From Micractinium sp. NFX-FRZ (taxonomy: Eukaryota > Chlorophyta > Trebouxiophyceae > Chlorellales > Chlorellaceae), in assembly GCA_029339195.1 (NCBI GenBank), contig JAPTJF010000075.1, positions 111,650-175,649 of the forward strand: a stretch of DNA of 64,000 bases, in the 5' to 3' direction. Below, piece by piece: positions 45,215 through 56,550 of the stretch (positions are counted from its first letter, which is position 1; every line of letters starts with the position of its first letter). Under the pieces are notes generated by a model that made no database searches, had not been told where the DNA came from, and saw only the letters and a list, made by a program, of their open reading frames with translations. The translations under genes and the position numbers were made by a program.

Positions 45215-46662
45215 TTGGGATGCAGGCTGGTTTGTGTTGTTTTGGAGGCTGTTTGAATTAAAACACCTGCAAGGAGGTGGCTGTGGGCACAGCAGGCGCA
45301 AAGCGGCAGCCTGAGTCAGGCGGAAGGCGAGTGAGTTGCAGGCGGCGGCTAGGTCACACCGGCTGCCGTCGACGATCCACGCCGCCGTTCGTTGGACGCC
45401 CCTATTGACGCTGAAACCCACCAAAGGTCCCGAGCTGCGCAGAGGCCGAAGTCGGCGACAGGGAAGGCAGGGTGTGCTGCCGTGAGCAGGGGGTAGGTTG
45501 AGAGTGGGCCGGCTGAGTATCGGGACTGGGGTAGAAGCCGCAGGCCGTCGTGCGGAGTGAGCAGCGGCCCATGAAAGACAGGCGGGCGCAGCGCTGGCAG
45601 CGGCAGGAGCGACCCCACAGAGCTCAGTCCCGGACCCGCAGAGCCTGGCACCTGGACCCGGATGTCATGAATGTCTGATAATGAGATCCCCCATAAACTT
45701 GCCGTCTGTGCTATTGAGATGGGAGGATCTATCTCACAATCCACACATCCTGCATGGGTGGCAGCGGCCGATGGCTGGGGTCGATGCCACGCCGGGTGAG
45801 GAGGCAGTTCAGGGGCACACAAGCAGGGGCATGCAAGCAGGGCGGCACGGGCGCAAGTTGCGCAAGCCAGTGGAAAGTAGCCGAGGGCATCGAAACGCGG
45901 ATATGCAAGCAGGTTAGAGGTCAGATGGGCTGCCGCTCCCTGCAAGCTGCAGTGCCGCATTGCAACGCCCGCACACTCTGGGGAAGGGCCGGCCCTTAGA
46001 GAACCCATGTGTCGCATGTGGGCCGTCAGGGGGTTGCTGTCCCTTGAAGGAGAAGGTAGGGAGGGGGGTGATTGCCAGCCCCAGCAGATGTCGTTGTCAG
46101 ACACGGCATGCCGGTGACCAATACAAATACTGTTGGCGCATCACGGCCAGCATCAGTGCACTGTCTTCTCCACTGCAAAGAGCAGCAGTCTGATGCCGGA
46201 CTGGGCAGCACCCGAGTGCCACGATTGCGCACCACGCCTGCCAGCTGTTCAACCCACCTGCTCCCTGACAGCTAGCTTCTGTGCTGCGAATGACTGCAAC
46301 TGCTACACGTGGCGTCGGCGCTTGCCGTGACGAAAAGCAAGAGCGTTTGCGGGGATGGCGCGCAGGGAGTGGGTAATGGCACAGAACGAAGCAAACACGG
46401 ACCACAAACGGATCAGGGAACAGAGCAGCGGCGCCAAGCTACGTGGCGCAAGTTGTGAACTTGTGTGGGGAAGACAGGCGGATGTACGTCGGAAAAGGAA
46501 AAGAATCAGTTTGTTGGGTTTCTGCTGAGCGCTCTGAGGGAGGTGGGTGGCACGCGCGCTGTGCGGCGCCGTGCTGTACCGCACTTTATGAAGCTCACGC
46601 CATGGGTGACCACACAGCGTGCTGGGTCTTGCTGTGCTGTGCCGCACAGTGCGGTGTGTGCA
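45215..46662. other. Intergenic, no gene recognised
   Basis: About 1.45 kb without a supported gene. A 251-codon open frame on the minus strand (46104-45349) has no domain, no splice logic and composition like its surroundings, so it is not called. Confidence 0.5.
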
Positions 46663-49600
46663 TCATGCCATGTCGTCTGGGCTGGCGGGCCGGCTGCCGT
46701 CGGGCCACAGGCCGCCGCCCGCCCCCACATCGCCGCCGGTGCCGGGCAGGGGCGGCCTTGCCAGGCGGGACATGTCCATTGACCTGCTGCGCCCACGCTG
46801 CGCGCTGTGCGCGCTCGCGCTGCCGCCGCTGGTCTGGCGCGCCAGGCCGCCAGCAGCGCCTGTGCCCGCGCCGCTGGCCACGTGGCCGGCGGCGCTGGTG
46901 CCGGCGCTGTGGTGGTGGTGGTGGCCCCCCGAGGTGGGCCTGAGGATGAACGTCTGCGCCAGGCGTGAGGCGGTGCGGAAGAGCTCGCGCACAGACGGCT
47001 CGCGCCGCCCCATCTCAGCCTCCAGCTTCTGGCAAGGGCAAGAAGGGGGCGGGCGAGGCATGGGGGAGGCATCAGCGCAAATGGAGGGCCACATGCGGGC
47101 GGGCGGGCGGGCAGAGAAGGTGCGCCGACCGGCGTGCCTCGGCCTGGACAGATGGCACAGGGCACGGCCACAGATGCAGGTGCATCACAGCAGCCAACTG
47201 CCTGCCTGCCTGCCTGCCGGTCGACCTTTATGCAACCTGCCCTCCACCGTCCATCCCATTGCCTCCCTGCCTCTCCCGCCTCCCTTGTTGCGTTTCCACC
47301 CCCACACCCATCCTCACCACCTGCGCATTCAGCACCCTCCTCTCTCCTGCCCTTCCCGGCCCCTCCCTCGCTCCTGCCTCCCACTCCCTCCCTCGCTCCT
47401 GCCTCCCACTCCTCGTCTCTCTCGCCACCCGACCCCACCATTCTTGCTTCCGACCTCCCTTCCACCCCTGCACGCCCCCTCACCCGCTGCGCAACCAGTA
47501 TGCGTGCATTCTGAACGGCGAACATGCGGTCCAGCTTGATCTCACAGACTCGACATTGTCTCCCCTGCCTTTCCACGCAACAACACACCCCTTCACGGCA
47601 GAGCTGCCCTGCCCCCCTCACCCGCTGCGCGATGAGCACCCGGTCCGACAGGCGAATCAGGTCCAGCTTGCTCTTGCGCTCGTCGTGCACCGCGGCTGTC
47701 AGCAGGCGGATGGCGTCCAAATACTCGGCCAGCAGCTCGCTGTCGGACTGCAGCGCCACCGCCTCCTGCAGGCATGTCAACCACACAGCGAGCAGAGTGC
47801 GTAGTGTGGAGGGGTGCTGATGCAGCGCCAGGCAGCAGCATGCGGCCACGCTGCAAAGGGACGCCTATGGCAGGAGCCTGCCGGGAGAGGGGCAACGGTA
47901 GGGGGGCTGGAGGAGTGCGGCTTGGTGTCGCGGCAGGTCAGCGTGCGGGGCAGCAGGGCAATGCAGCGATGGGAGGGTCGCGGCGCCTTAGCCACGTGCA
48001 CCACCCCATACCACATCCCCTTGCGGCACGCCGCCCGCCGCTGCAACTGCACCGCTAAGGCCGTACCGCCGCCGGGGCCGTACCCAAGGGGAGCCTGCCC
48101 ACATATAGTGCTCTCCCAGGGGGCCGAGTTGGAAGGGGGCCGCCGTACATAATGGCAGCTGTGAGGGCTAACCTTTTGCCTCTGCAGCTTTCAATTGGCT
48201 GGTCATGACCTAGCCAGCTCAGCCCCCTCCCAAACCCAACCCACCCAGCTCCTGCACCTGCTTCGCCAGGGACGCCCCAGAGGGGTGCCACCGCGGGTGG
48301 ATGAGTGGCAGCGGGTGCTAAACTCCGCTTCAGCAGGCAACCCAGCCTGATCCAAACATCCCGCATTGCCCCATCCCACCCCACGCCCACCCTCCCCCCC
48401 ATCACATGCACACACACACACACACACACACCTGCTCCGCCAGGGTCGGGTTGGAGGGGTGCCGCCGTATGGGGTGGTGGCTGTGGGCGCTGGCCTCCGC
48501 CTCTGCCAGCGCCAGGTTGCTGGCCATGCGGGCGTGGCTGCCGCCAAAGGCGCGCCGGTGCACCACGCCTCGGGGCGCGTCGGCTGCGCCCCCGGGCGGC
48601 TGCAGGCAGCAGGAGCGGGTGGGAGGGTGGGTGGGGTTGTGCGAGGATGACAGAAAGCACGGCACCAGCGGTGGCGGCAGGACGTGCACTGCAAGCCAGG
48701 GGAAAGCTCGCGACAGCTGCAGCAGCGGATACACAGCAGCGGAGCTAATGTGCAGCCTGCGGCTCCATTCCTGGCGGACATTCCTCTCATGCCACCGGCC
48801 ATGCGTGGCACAAAAGACATAGCAGCCGGCAGGAGCTGCAACGAAAGCCGTCGCAGCCGGCAGGAACTGCAACGAAAGCCGTAGCAGCCGGCAGCAGCGG
48901 CAGCAGCAACGACTTGCCTGTGGTTCCGCCGCTGCTGCTGCCCCCTCCTCCCCCTCCTCCTCCTCCCCCTCCAGCGACCCCTCCTCGCTGCTGCCCTCCT
49001 CCTGAGAGGGGGACAGCAGGTGGGGGGCCGCCAGGTGTATCGCCATCGTGCCCAGCGTGCCGCACACGATGATGGCAAAAATTCCGGTGACCTGCGTGCA
49101 GCGGGGCGGGGCGGGGCGGCAAAGGAGGGCGGGGGCGAGGCAGAGGTGCAGGCAAGATGTAGGCGGGGGAAGCAGTGGTGGGGGCAGGACCGGGGGCGGG
49201 CAGGCAGGCAGGCAAGCGAGTGGGAGGCAGGTGGAGTGGCGCAGCGCGGGCGGCAGGCTGGCATGCCAGATTGGCAGGCCATGCGTCCCCCGCCAGGCTC
49301 AAGTGCGCAAACGCTCCCACGTGTGCTCCCTGCTGCCACTGCTCTGCTCGACTCCAGCCTGCTGCGCCGTCCTGCCGCCTCCCCCGCGTCCTGAACGTCA
49401 CGCTGCCGCGCCCTTCTGGCCCCGCCCCCTCGCCAGGGTCCCATTGCCCCGCTTGCCCGCACTCCTGGCAGACAAGGCGTTGCACTCGTGCTAGCCTCCT
49501 TCCAACCCCGCTGCCCTTTCCACTGCGTCCCCGTCCCTCCGCCCCCGCCCCCCTTTCTTCCGCCACACCAGGATCTGATCCCCCCCCCCACACACACGTG

Positions 49601-52600
49601 CTTTCTTCCGCCTCACCAGGATCTGGTCCCCCCACTTGACCCACTCCTCATAGTTGGAGGCATCCTTTTTGTACTTCTCAATCAGAGCCAGCGGGGCGGC
49701 TGCAGGGGGGTGGGCCAGGGCAGAGGCAGATGGGCAGAGGCGGATGGGCAGGGGCATGGCGAAGGGCACAGCAGCCGGCAATGCAGAGCAAGAGCTGGCA
49801 GCGTGGGCTTGCTTGCCTGCCAGTAATGCAGGCGGGGCAGAAGGCATGCAGCAGATGCTCAGTAGGCGGCAGGCAGGCACGCAGGTACGAGGGCCCGCAG
49901 CGGCAGGCGACAGTGACTTGCACCCGACGCTGGCGGCAGCCAGGCGAATGGGCATGCGAGCGCAATCCGGATGGGCAGTCCGCCCCGGGCCGGCAGCAGC
50001 ACGCGAGGCTCGGGCCCACTGAGACCCACCCGACAGCGCCGCCTGCACGGTTGCCTTTGGGGTCCAGGCCAGGGCATAGAAGATCTTCTCCCTCAGGTTG
50101 TACCCAAAGCTGGGTGGGGCAGGAGAAGGGGCAAGGCAGGCAAGTGGATGAGCAGGGATGTGTGAGCAGGGATGTGATGGCAGGAACAATGCAGGGCAGG
50201 GCAGCGGCGGGCAGGGCGAACCAGCGCCACCGTACGGCGCACCGCCAGCCCCACCGCTGTCACTGCCTCCCTCCCCTTCCTGTATGCATTGTCGGCTCGC
50301 CGACATGGAAAGCACGACCACCGGCAGGCGCCCCGCCGCCACCTGCCCCCCATTGCCTGCCACCCCTCATCCCACGTTCCTCCGCCCTCCTCCCCTCTGC
50401 ATTCCACATGCGCTGCCTGCGCTCCCCCCGACATGACGAGCATGGTGACGCACACCTTCCCCCTGTGCCTGCCACCTCCCACTCCATCCCCCCACCTCAC
50501 CCCCCTTCCCCCTTGTTCCCTACAAGGGACAGCGCTCACCCCGACATGACGAGCATGGTGACGGTGAGGCGCACGGCCAGGCCTGTGCAGATGATGATGA
50601 GGGAGCGTGGGATGATGCCGCTGTCCAGCGTGTCAAAGTTGATGGACCAGCCAATGGTGACAAACAGCATGGGCTCCCACACCCAGTTCCAGGCGATCGC
50701 CACCACGCGCTCGACTGGGGGGGAGGGGGAGGACGGGCGGGGAGGGGGGCAGGGGCAGGGAGCGTGAGTTCAGCCAGCCACCGGTGGTGACAAACAGCGC
50801 CTGCTAAGGACACCCACACCCAGTTGCACGTAGTGGCAACCACATGCCGAATTCGGAAGGAAGGGGGCTGGGGACGAAGGAGGGGGTAGGAGGGGCGGTG
50901 AAGGGAGAGTACAAGAGCCGGGACAAGCGAGGCAGGGGAACGGCGGTGGAGGTTCTGCAGTGCAGCGGGAGGGCAAAGAGGGAGCAGGGCAGGGCGGGGC
51001 AGGGCAAAGGGCAGCAGGTGGGGGGCCAGGGGCAAACCCGCACGGCAGGAGAGCAGCAGGAGCTGGCACCAGCCCAGCCCCCTGCACTGAGCTGGGCCTC
51101 CCTGGCACCGCACGTCTGTCAAGCACAGACACCAGCCCGGCAGCTCTTCTTCCTCTGCACCCACCCTGCGCACCATCCGCTCATCTTTCGCCCACCCCCC
51201 ACAACACCCGAACCCCGCGCCACTGTTGCCCGCCCACATCTGCCGGCAGTCCAGCCCCTGCTCCTGAGCCGGGTACCCCTGGCAAAATGCAGGCTCTCTC
51301 CCACCTGCTGGCTCTCATCTGCTGCCCATGCAACCACGACCTGCCCGCCACGCCTGCCCCCGTCCACCAGCCAGCCAGCCACTTGGGCCCACTCACTCTC
51401 TGGCGAGAAGATGAGGCTCTTGCCCAGTGAGCCCCACTTGGGGAAGCCCTTCTCCCAGGCGTTGGAGGTGACCAGGCCCGCAAACAGCGCACCCAGGGCG
51501 CCGCCTGCACGGACCGGGGGGCAGGGCCAGGGCGGGGCGCGAGTATGGGAAATGAAGCGACCAAGGCCTGTGGATAGTGTGCTTGAAGCACCGACTGAGT
51601 TTGGCGGGCAGGGGCAGGGGCAGAGGGGCCAGGCTGGTGAGGCGGGCGGCCTAGGGGGAGGTGGCGGCACAGCCCCCTCCTGGTACAAGCGTCACACCCT
51701 GCCCCCCAACTGCTCCCAAAGTACATGGTACAAAGCAGTACAACTGTCACACCCCCCTGGCTCACCCGACAGCAGGTTGTAGCACCATTGTCACGCCCGA
51801 TCACCGGGCAGCAGTCTGTAGTACCATTTGTCACGCCCCCCCCCCCCCGCCTCACCCGACAGCAGGTTGTAGAACTCAAGTGGCAGTACAAGCAGTACAA
51901 CTGTCACGCCCCCCTCCCCAGCTCACCCGACAGCGGTTGTAGTACCATTGTCACGCCCCCCCGATCACCCGACAAGCAGGTTGTAGTACCATTGTCACGC
52001 CCGCCTGGCTCACCGGGCAGCACGTTGTAGTACAACTGTCACGCCCCCCCGCCTCACCCGACAGGGCAGCAGGTTGTAGTACAACTGTCACGCCCGCCTC
52101 ACCCGACAGCAGGTTGTAGTACAACTCTCACGCCCGCCTCACCCGACAGCAGGTTGTAGTACTCCAGGAAGTACATGAGTATGAGGGCGGCGCCGTAGAT
52201 GCCCACCAGCCGCTTGTTGCGCGTGCTGAACAGGCGCGTGCAGCCCAGCGCGCAGCCCGCCAGCAGCCCGCCTGCGATGCCAAACAGCACCTGCCAGGCA
52301 CACGCGCGGACAGGCGGTGGCAGGCAACAGGCTGCTTTGTTAACTTGTCTGGCCCCGAGGCATGTGAGACGGTGAGGAAGTGGGGCAGGCTGTGCCCAGA
52401 ATCCAGGATGCATGCAGCTGGCAGAGTGAGCAGGCAGGCGAGCACACGGGGGGCCATGGGCCAGCGGCATAATAACCGCGGGCAGCTGCCGAGCGCCAGG
52501 CCACCACACTGCCGCCAAGGGCCTGCGTCCTGTGCGCCCCACCCCGCCCCCCGCCCGCGCACCTGCAGCGGCCCGCTGGCGATCTGCCAGGCCACGTTGC

Positions 52601-54916
52601 CCTGGCCGGTGATGGCGACTGATGAGAAGATGGAGTAGCCTGTGATGGCGATGACGTCGTCAAACGAGGCGGCGATGACCACGGTGGAGGGGATGCCTGC
52701 GGGTGGTGAGGGGAGGGGTTTGACTGGTTGATTACAAGACGGTGGACTGGCATGTGTGCTGGCAATCACGGCGGCAAGGACGGCAGTAGCAGGAAGCCTG
52801 CAAAACCGAGCAGGGTGAGGAGAAAAGTATGGGGGGGGGTAAGGGAGGGGTGAGGGCAGGGTCACAAGGGAGGGGTGAGGAGGAAAGCAAGGAGGTGAGG
52901 AAGGGTGGGTGAGAGTGACAGAAAGGGCCTCCGCAGCATGCCCTCAACCCCCATCTCACCCTGGCCATGATCAGCTGAAAGATGGCGGCACGCCATCCCC
53001 TTCCCGCGCCCCCCGCCCTGCGCTCCGCCCCCACCACACTCACCCTGGCCCCGCCCCAGCCAACTCTGCAGAACCAACCCTGTGTCCCTCCCGCCCTCCC
53101 TTTACATAGGCCTGCCCCCACCCTGTGCCTCACCCTGGTCCCGCCCCAGCCTCCTCTGCTGCAGCTGGAACTTTGTGCCCGTCCCCCGCCCTCCACAGAG
53201 CTCTGCCCCCCACCCCCAAGCGGCGGCTTGTGGTAGATAGAGTGCATGCGCGTGCCTCACCCTGGTCCCGCCCCAGCCCCGTCTTCTGCAGCTGGAACAT
53301 GGCTGGCACGACGAGGCCGGGGCCGACGGCCTTCAGGATGAATCCCATGGTGAAGGCCAGCAGCACGGGCATGTCAAACACGGCCACGGCGATGCCGCCG
53401 TCGTAAAAGGCCTCGGCCTGAACGGGATGAGGGCGAGGTGGGGAGGGGGGATAAATTGCGTGGGAGAATGGCCACCAGCGGCGGCGTGTGTAGACGGCAG
53501 CGATGGCGAAGGTAGCACGCCAGCCTGCCCTCTCATCGCCGCCGCTTCGCTGGCCGTGAGCCCCTGCCAGCATTCCACTGCCCGGCAAGCGCCCACACAG
53601 CCAATGCCTGCCCCTGCCCTCGCCCGCCTGCCCCTCTTCCTGCCCTCGACGCGCTCGCTACCGCCCTCCACTGCAGCGGCTTCAGTCACCTCATACCATC
53701 CCACTGCCACTCCTCCCCGGCCCGCAGCCGTCCAGCGCCCTTACTGCCTCGCCTCCCCCCACCGCCGCGTGCCCGCCGCGCCCCGCCCGCGCACCAGGCC
53801 TGGCAGCAGCGCCAGCCGCATGGCCGGGTACTTGAAGCGCCTCATGGTGCCAAAGTCCAGCTCCAGTCCGCACCTCAGGAAGATGGTGGCCAGCGCCCCC
53901 GCCCGCATCTGGACGCCCCACCTGGGCGGGAAGGCGTCTGTGGCCGACCACGGCAGGTTGCGCATGAGCAGGCCGGCACACAGCATGCCGATGACGCGGG
54001 GCAGGCGCAGCTGCCAGGCCACCAGGGCGCCGATCTGGGAGGCGGCCCACAGCAGCAGGGTGGCCCAGGCGGCGTGGCCGGGCAGAAAGGCGGAGCCCAT
54101 GGAGAAGTAGAAGACTGCACGGGGGGCGGGGGCGGGGGGAGGCAGGGGGAGGCGGGGGGCGTCAGGAAAGCCGTATATGCGGCTGTGCCTCGCGGTGGAG
54201 TGTTGCATTAGACTCGCTCAGGCCGAGGGGGCAAGGAGGGGGAGCAGTGAGCGTGACAGGTGGTGGGGTGGGGAGGTTCTGTTAGGCAGCAAGGCTGAGG
54301 CCCATGCAGAAGTAGAAGACTGCGGGGGGCGGGCCGGGGGGAGGCAGGGCGGTGGGCTGTCACTGAAGCCGGCTGTGCGGCTGTGCCTCGCACTCGTGAA
54401 GTGCTGTGAAAGACTCAACCAGACCGAGGGCAGGGAGGGGGAGGCGGGGCAGGGATGGGGATTGACAGGAGGTGAAGTGGGGGTCCTGCGGGGCAGGAAG
54501 GCGGAGCTTATGGAGAGGTAGCAGACTGAGTGGGCAGATGATCGGGGGTACGGTCAGCCGGAGGGAGGGAGAAGGGAGTGAGGTACAACGGAACACAGAG
54601 ATCATCCACATGCCTGCTGCCAAGGCTGCACCTGCCAGCTCTGCTGCTGCCAAACACCACCAATGCTGGCTTGGCGGGGAGCCGGCATGCAGCAATGCAC
54701 ATGCCGCTGCCACGGCGGCGCAAGGCGGGCGAGCCTCCGCCCTCCACTGGCAGGCCCGCCTGCACCACCCACCCCTTGCCAACCACGTTTGCGCGCACCT
54801 CCGTATGTCAGCGCTGCCAGTATCACAAACGCTGGATCTATGCGGGGGTCTGCAGCAGCGGCAGCAGCAACGAACATCAGCAGCAGGCAGGAGGGTGTTT
54901 CAGGGGCCGCACGCAT
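46663..54916 (-). CDS. NHA/SLC9B-type cation/proton antiporter
   Basis: Thirteen exons: 54799-54916, 53795-54114, 53261-53417, 52563-52696, 52143-52290, 51397-51504, 50540-50714, 50030-50109, 49617-49699, 48918-49091, 48432-48599, 47622-47765, 46663-47028; 724 residues. CPA2-family exchangers swap Na+ or K+ (or Li+) for H+ across membranes. The hallmark tandem aspartates lie in SFDDVIAITG (Asp211-Asp212). Matching SLC9B blocks are LRLPRVIGMLCAGLLMRNLP, IFLRCGLELD, GFILKAVGPGLVVPAM, VVAIAWNWVWEPMLFVTIG and LREKIFYALAWTPKATVQAA. After the last helix (GIFAIIVCGTLGTMAIHLAA) comes a ~265-residue cytosolic tail with an acidic Glu/Ser stretch, a helical SELLAEYLDAIRLLTAAV segment and a Gly/Ser/His end. 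The start at 54916 is the first ATG before a hydrophobic leader and is the weakest point. Intron 10 starts with GC. Confidence 0.87.
47478..47550 (-). repeat. Echo of antiporter exon 12 donor edge
   Basis: Intron 12 repeats the exon 12 end and donor (47614-47680) with divergence; both begin CCTCACCCGCTGCGC on the plus strand and share GTCCAGCTTG. Confidence 0.7.
48105..48320 (-). repeat. Two echoes of antiporter exon 11 donor edge
   Basis: The exon 11 end and donor (48425-48485) recur degenerately near 48250-48310 and 48110-48170, in intron 11. Period is about 150-180 bases. Confidence 0.65.
49560..49585 (-). repeat. Echo of antiporter exon 9 donor edge
   Basis: CACCAGGATCTG with flanking CTTCCGCC occurs at the true donor (49612-49630) and once more about 50 bases into intron 9. 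Confidence 0.65.
50428..50455 (-). repeat. Echo of antiporter exon 7 donor edge
   Basis: CCCCGACATGACGAGCATGG at the exon 7 end (50538 on) is repeated 110 bases into intron 7. Confidence 0.8.
50775..50850 (-). repeat. Echo of antiporter exon 7 5' part
   Basis: Intron 6 contains a diverged copy of exon 7 sequence 50648-50712 (shared GGTGACAAACAGC and CCCACACCCAGTT blocks). Confidence 0.7.
51755..52142 (-). repeat. Array of about eight echoes of antiporter exon 5 donor edge
   Basis: Minus-strand exon 5 ends with codons for Tyr-Asn-Leu-Leu-Ser and a GTGAGGC donor (52143). The plus-strand core CACCCGACAGCAGGTTGTAG recurs about eight times between 51765 and 52130 at 36-60 base intervals, with linker GTACAACTGTCACGCCC. 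Most units retain the donor-like GGTGA on the minus strand. Confidence 0.9.
52955..53180 (-). repeat. Echoes of antiporter exon 3 donor edge
   Basis: The donor and exon end (GCCTCACCCTGGTCCCGCCC at 53255 on the plus strand) recur near 53128 and 53038, and weakly near 52955. Period is about 90-125 bases. The 53128 copy also keeps CTGCAGCTGGAAC. Confidence 0.85.
54298..54532 (-). repeat. Two echoes of antiporter exon 2 acceptor edge
   Basis: The exon 2 start (CAG|TCTTCTACTTCTCCATGGGC on the minus strand, real at 54114) has copies near 54330-54300 and 54530-54505. The first is nearly exact and then hits a stop; the second is more degraded. Period is about 210 bases. Confidence 0.85.
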
Positions 54917-56550
54917 AGGGGGCAGGCATGGCACAAGGCGATGCCGTTTCACCTGCGCCTCGCCCTGTGTATATCTCTGAATTCATACATGCCTCCATAT
55001 GATTGCACCTGGGCACCCCTGCCCGGACAGGCCGAAACATGCAACATTGGGCCCACCTGTCTGCGGTCGCACGACCTTCGCAGCCAGTGCTGCCAGCCAC
55101 CCCCGCCTCGCCGCCGCCGGCCGAGCGGCGTTCACGCCGCCCGGTTGCGACTCCTGCTTGCCATTGTGCGCCACGTCGCTGCCAAAGGGACTGCCCGAGC
55201 CGCCAGGCGCGCCGGATGCCACGGCGAAAGCCTCATTCGGCAACTTTGCGGGGTCCGGCTCTGGGCCCATGTGCGCGTTATGAAGTGATCGGCGTGCTGT
55301 TTCTCAATGTTGAGCGAAATGGGCTGCGCCAAGGCGGGCGTGAAAACCCTGTCTGCGAGCGACTGCCCCAGTTGTTGGCCCACAAGCTGTACCCTGGCTC
55401 GAAGGATAGATTTTAGTGCTATTATAACCGATTGAAGTGCACGTCACGCGCAAACCTGCCGTGCTGGGTGGGGGCGGCACAGCATGTACACAACGCCCGC
55501 CGGCGTTGGTTTGGCCCTACCTGCACACCGCTCTGCTTCAACTCACAATATGATGACATGCAATGTGTGCTCCCGAATCACTCATCTCGTTTCTTGTCAA
55601 GTCGTTTTCGAAGCCAAGGCAGCGCGCAGGCAAGTGGCTGACGCTGCGGTGTTGGATCAGCATGCCCTGTTGCCGCCAGCAGTGCTGGCAAACGGGGCTT
55701 CAACTTGTAAGAAAATGCTGTCAATTGATGGCTTCTATGACAGCTCGGAGCAGCAGATGCAGCCTGAAAATCATACTTGCAGCATAAGGGACTCGGGAAG
55801 CGCTGTGCGCAGCACATGAGCGGTGTGCGTTGCGTGGCCCAACCCGCCTCCAGAAATGGCCAGCATAATTTTATTTAGGTTTGAACCCCAAGGCTGACTC
55901 GCTTGACCAACTCTTCACGCTTGGGCAGTACAGCAAACACTCAAACTACAGGGTGGCAGCTTGGTTGCCTGGGGGGTGTCGCTACAGGCATGCCCACGGC
56001 TACTCATAGCGAGCTCCGCAGGCGGGTGCGGCGGCAGCGGAAGGATAGAGTCGGCTGGCAGCGGCCGCTTACCCACCAATCAGCATGCTCAACCTGAGCC
56101 AGTTTCGGCCAAGCAGAAAGAGAGGGAGCCTGAGGGCCCTCAGGCTCCCGGGAGACGAGGAGGAAAGACGCTGAGCTAGCTCTCTTAGGGCGTGAGCGTT
56201 GGTGTCACCCAGCCCTGGCTACCTTATAGTGATCTGTAGCAACAACCCTGATACTCAGCACGCAACGTTGCGGAACACTCGCCTCAGCGAGGCGGGCCCT
56301 TCTCTCGGGTTGCACCAAACCATCCAAGGCTTCCCTGCACCGCCTGCTCACCCTCACACCCCTCATGAACCAGTCCGAGGTAGGGGCACCCAACCAGCAG
56401 CGCCGTGGCACCGCCCAAACGTGCGCCAAGAATGCCGCCGCGACGGCGCCGGACTGACACCGTGCCGGCGCTTCAATTTGCCTGTTCTGCACGGCTTCAC
56501 GAGTCATTTCTTCTTGCCTTTATCTCCTATGGAGTCCGTGCCTCCTGCAG
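54917..56550. other. Intergenic, no gene recognised
   Basis: About 1.6 kb holding the antiporter 5' flank and the 5' flank or first exon of the F-box gene. A segment at 55466-55540 resembles 59381-59455 (shared CACAGCATG...CGCCCGCCGGCG), so part of it is a dispersed repeat. Confidence 0.5.

Noticed and set aside
45349..46104. 251-codon minus-strand frame
   Set aside because: No domain, no plausible splice partners, and amino-acid composition like translated intergenic DNA.
48408..48431. CA microsatellite at the antiporter exon 11 donor
   Set aside because: Real but ordinary; its only effect may be to supply a GTGTGT donor context.
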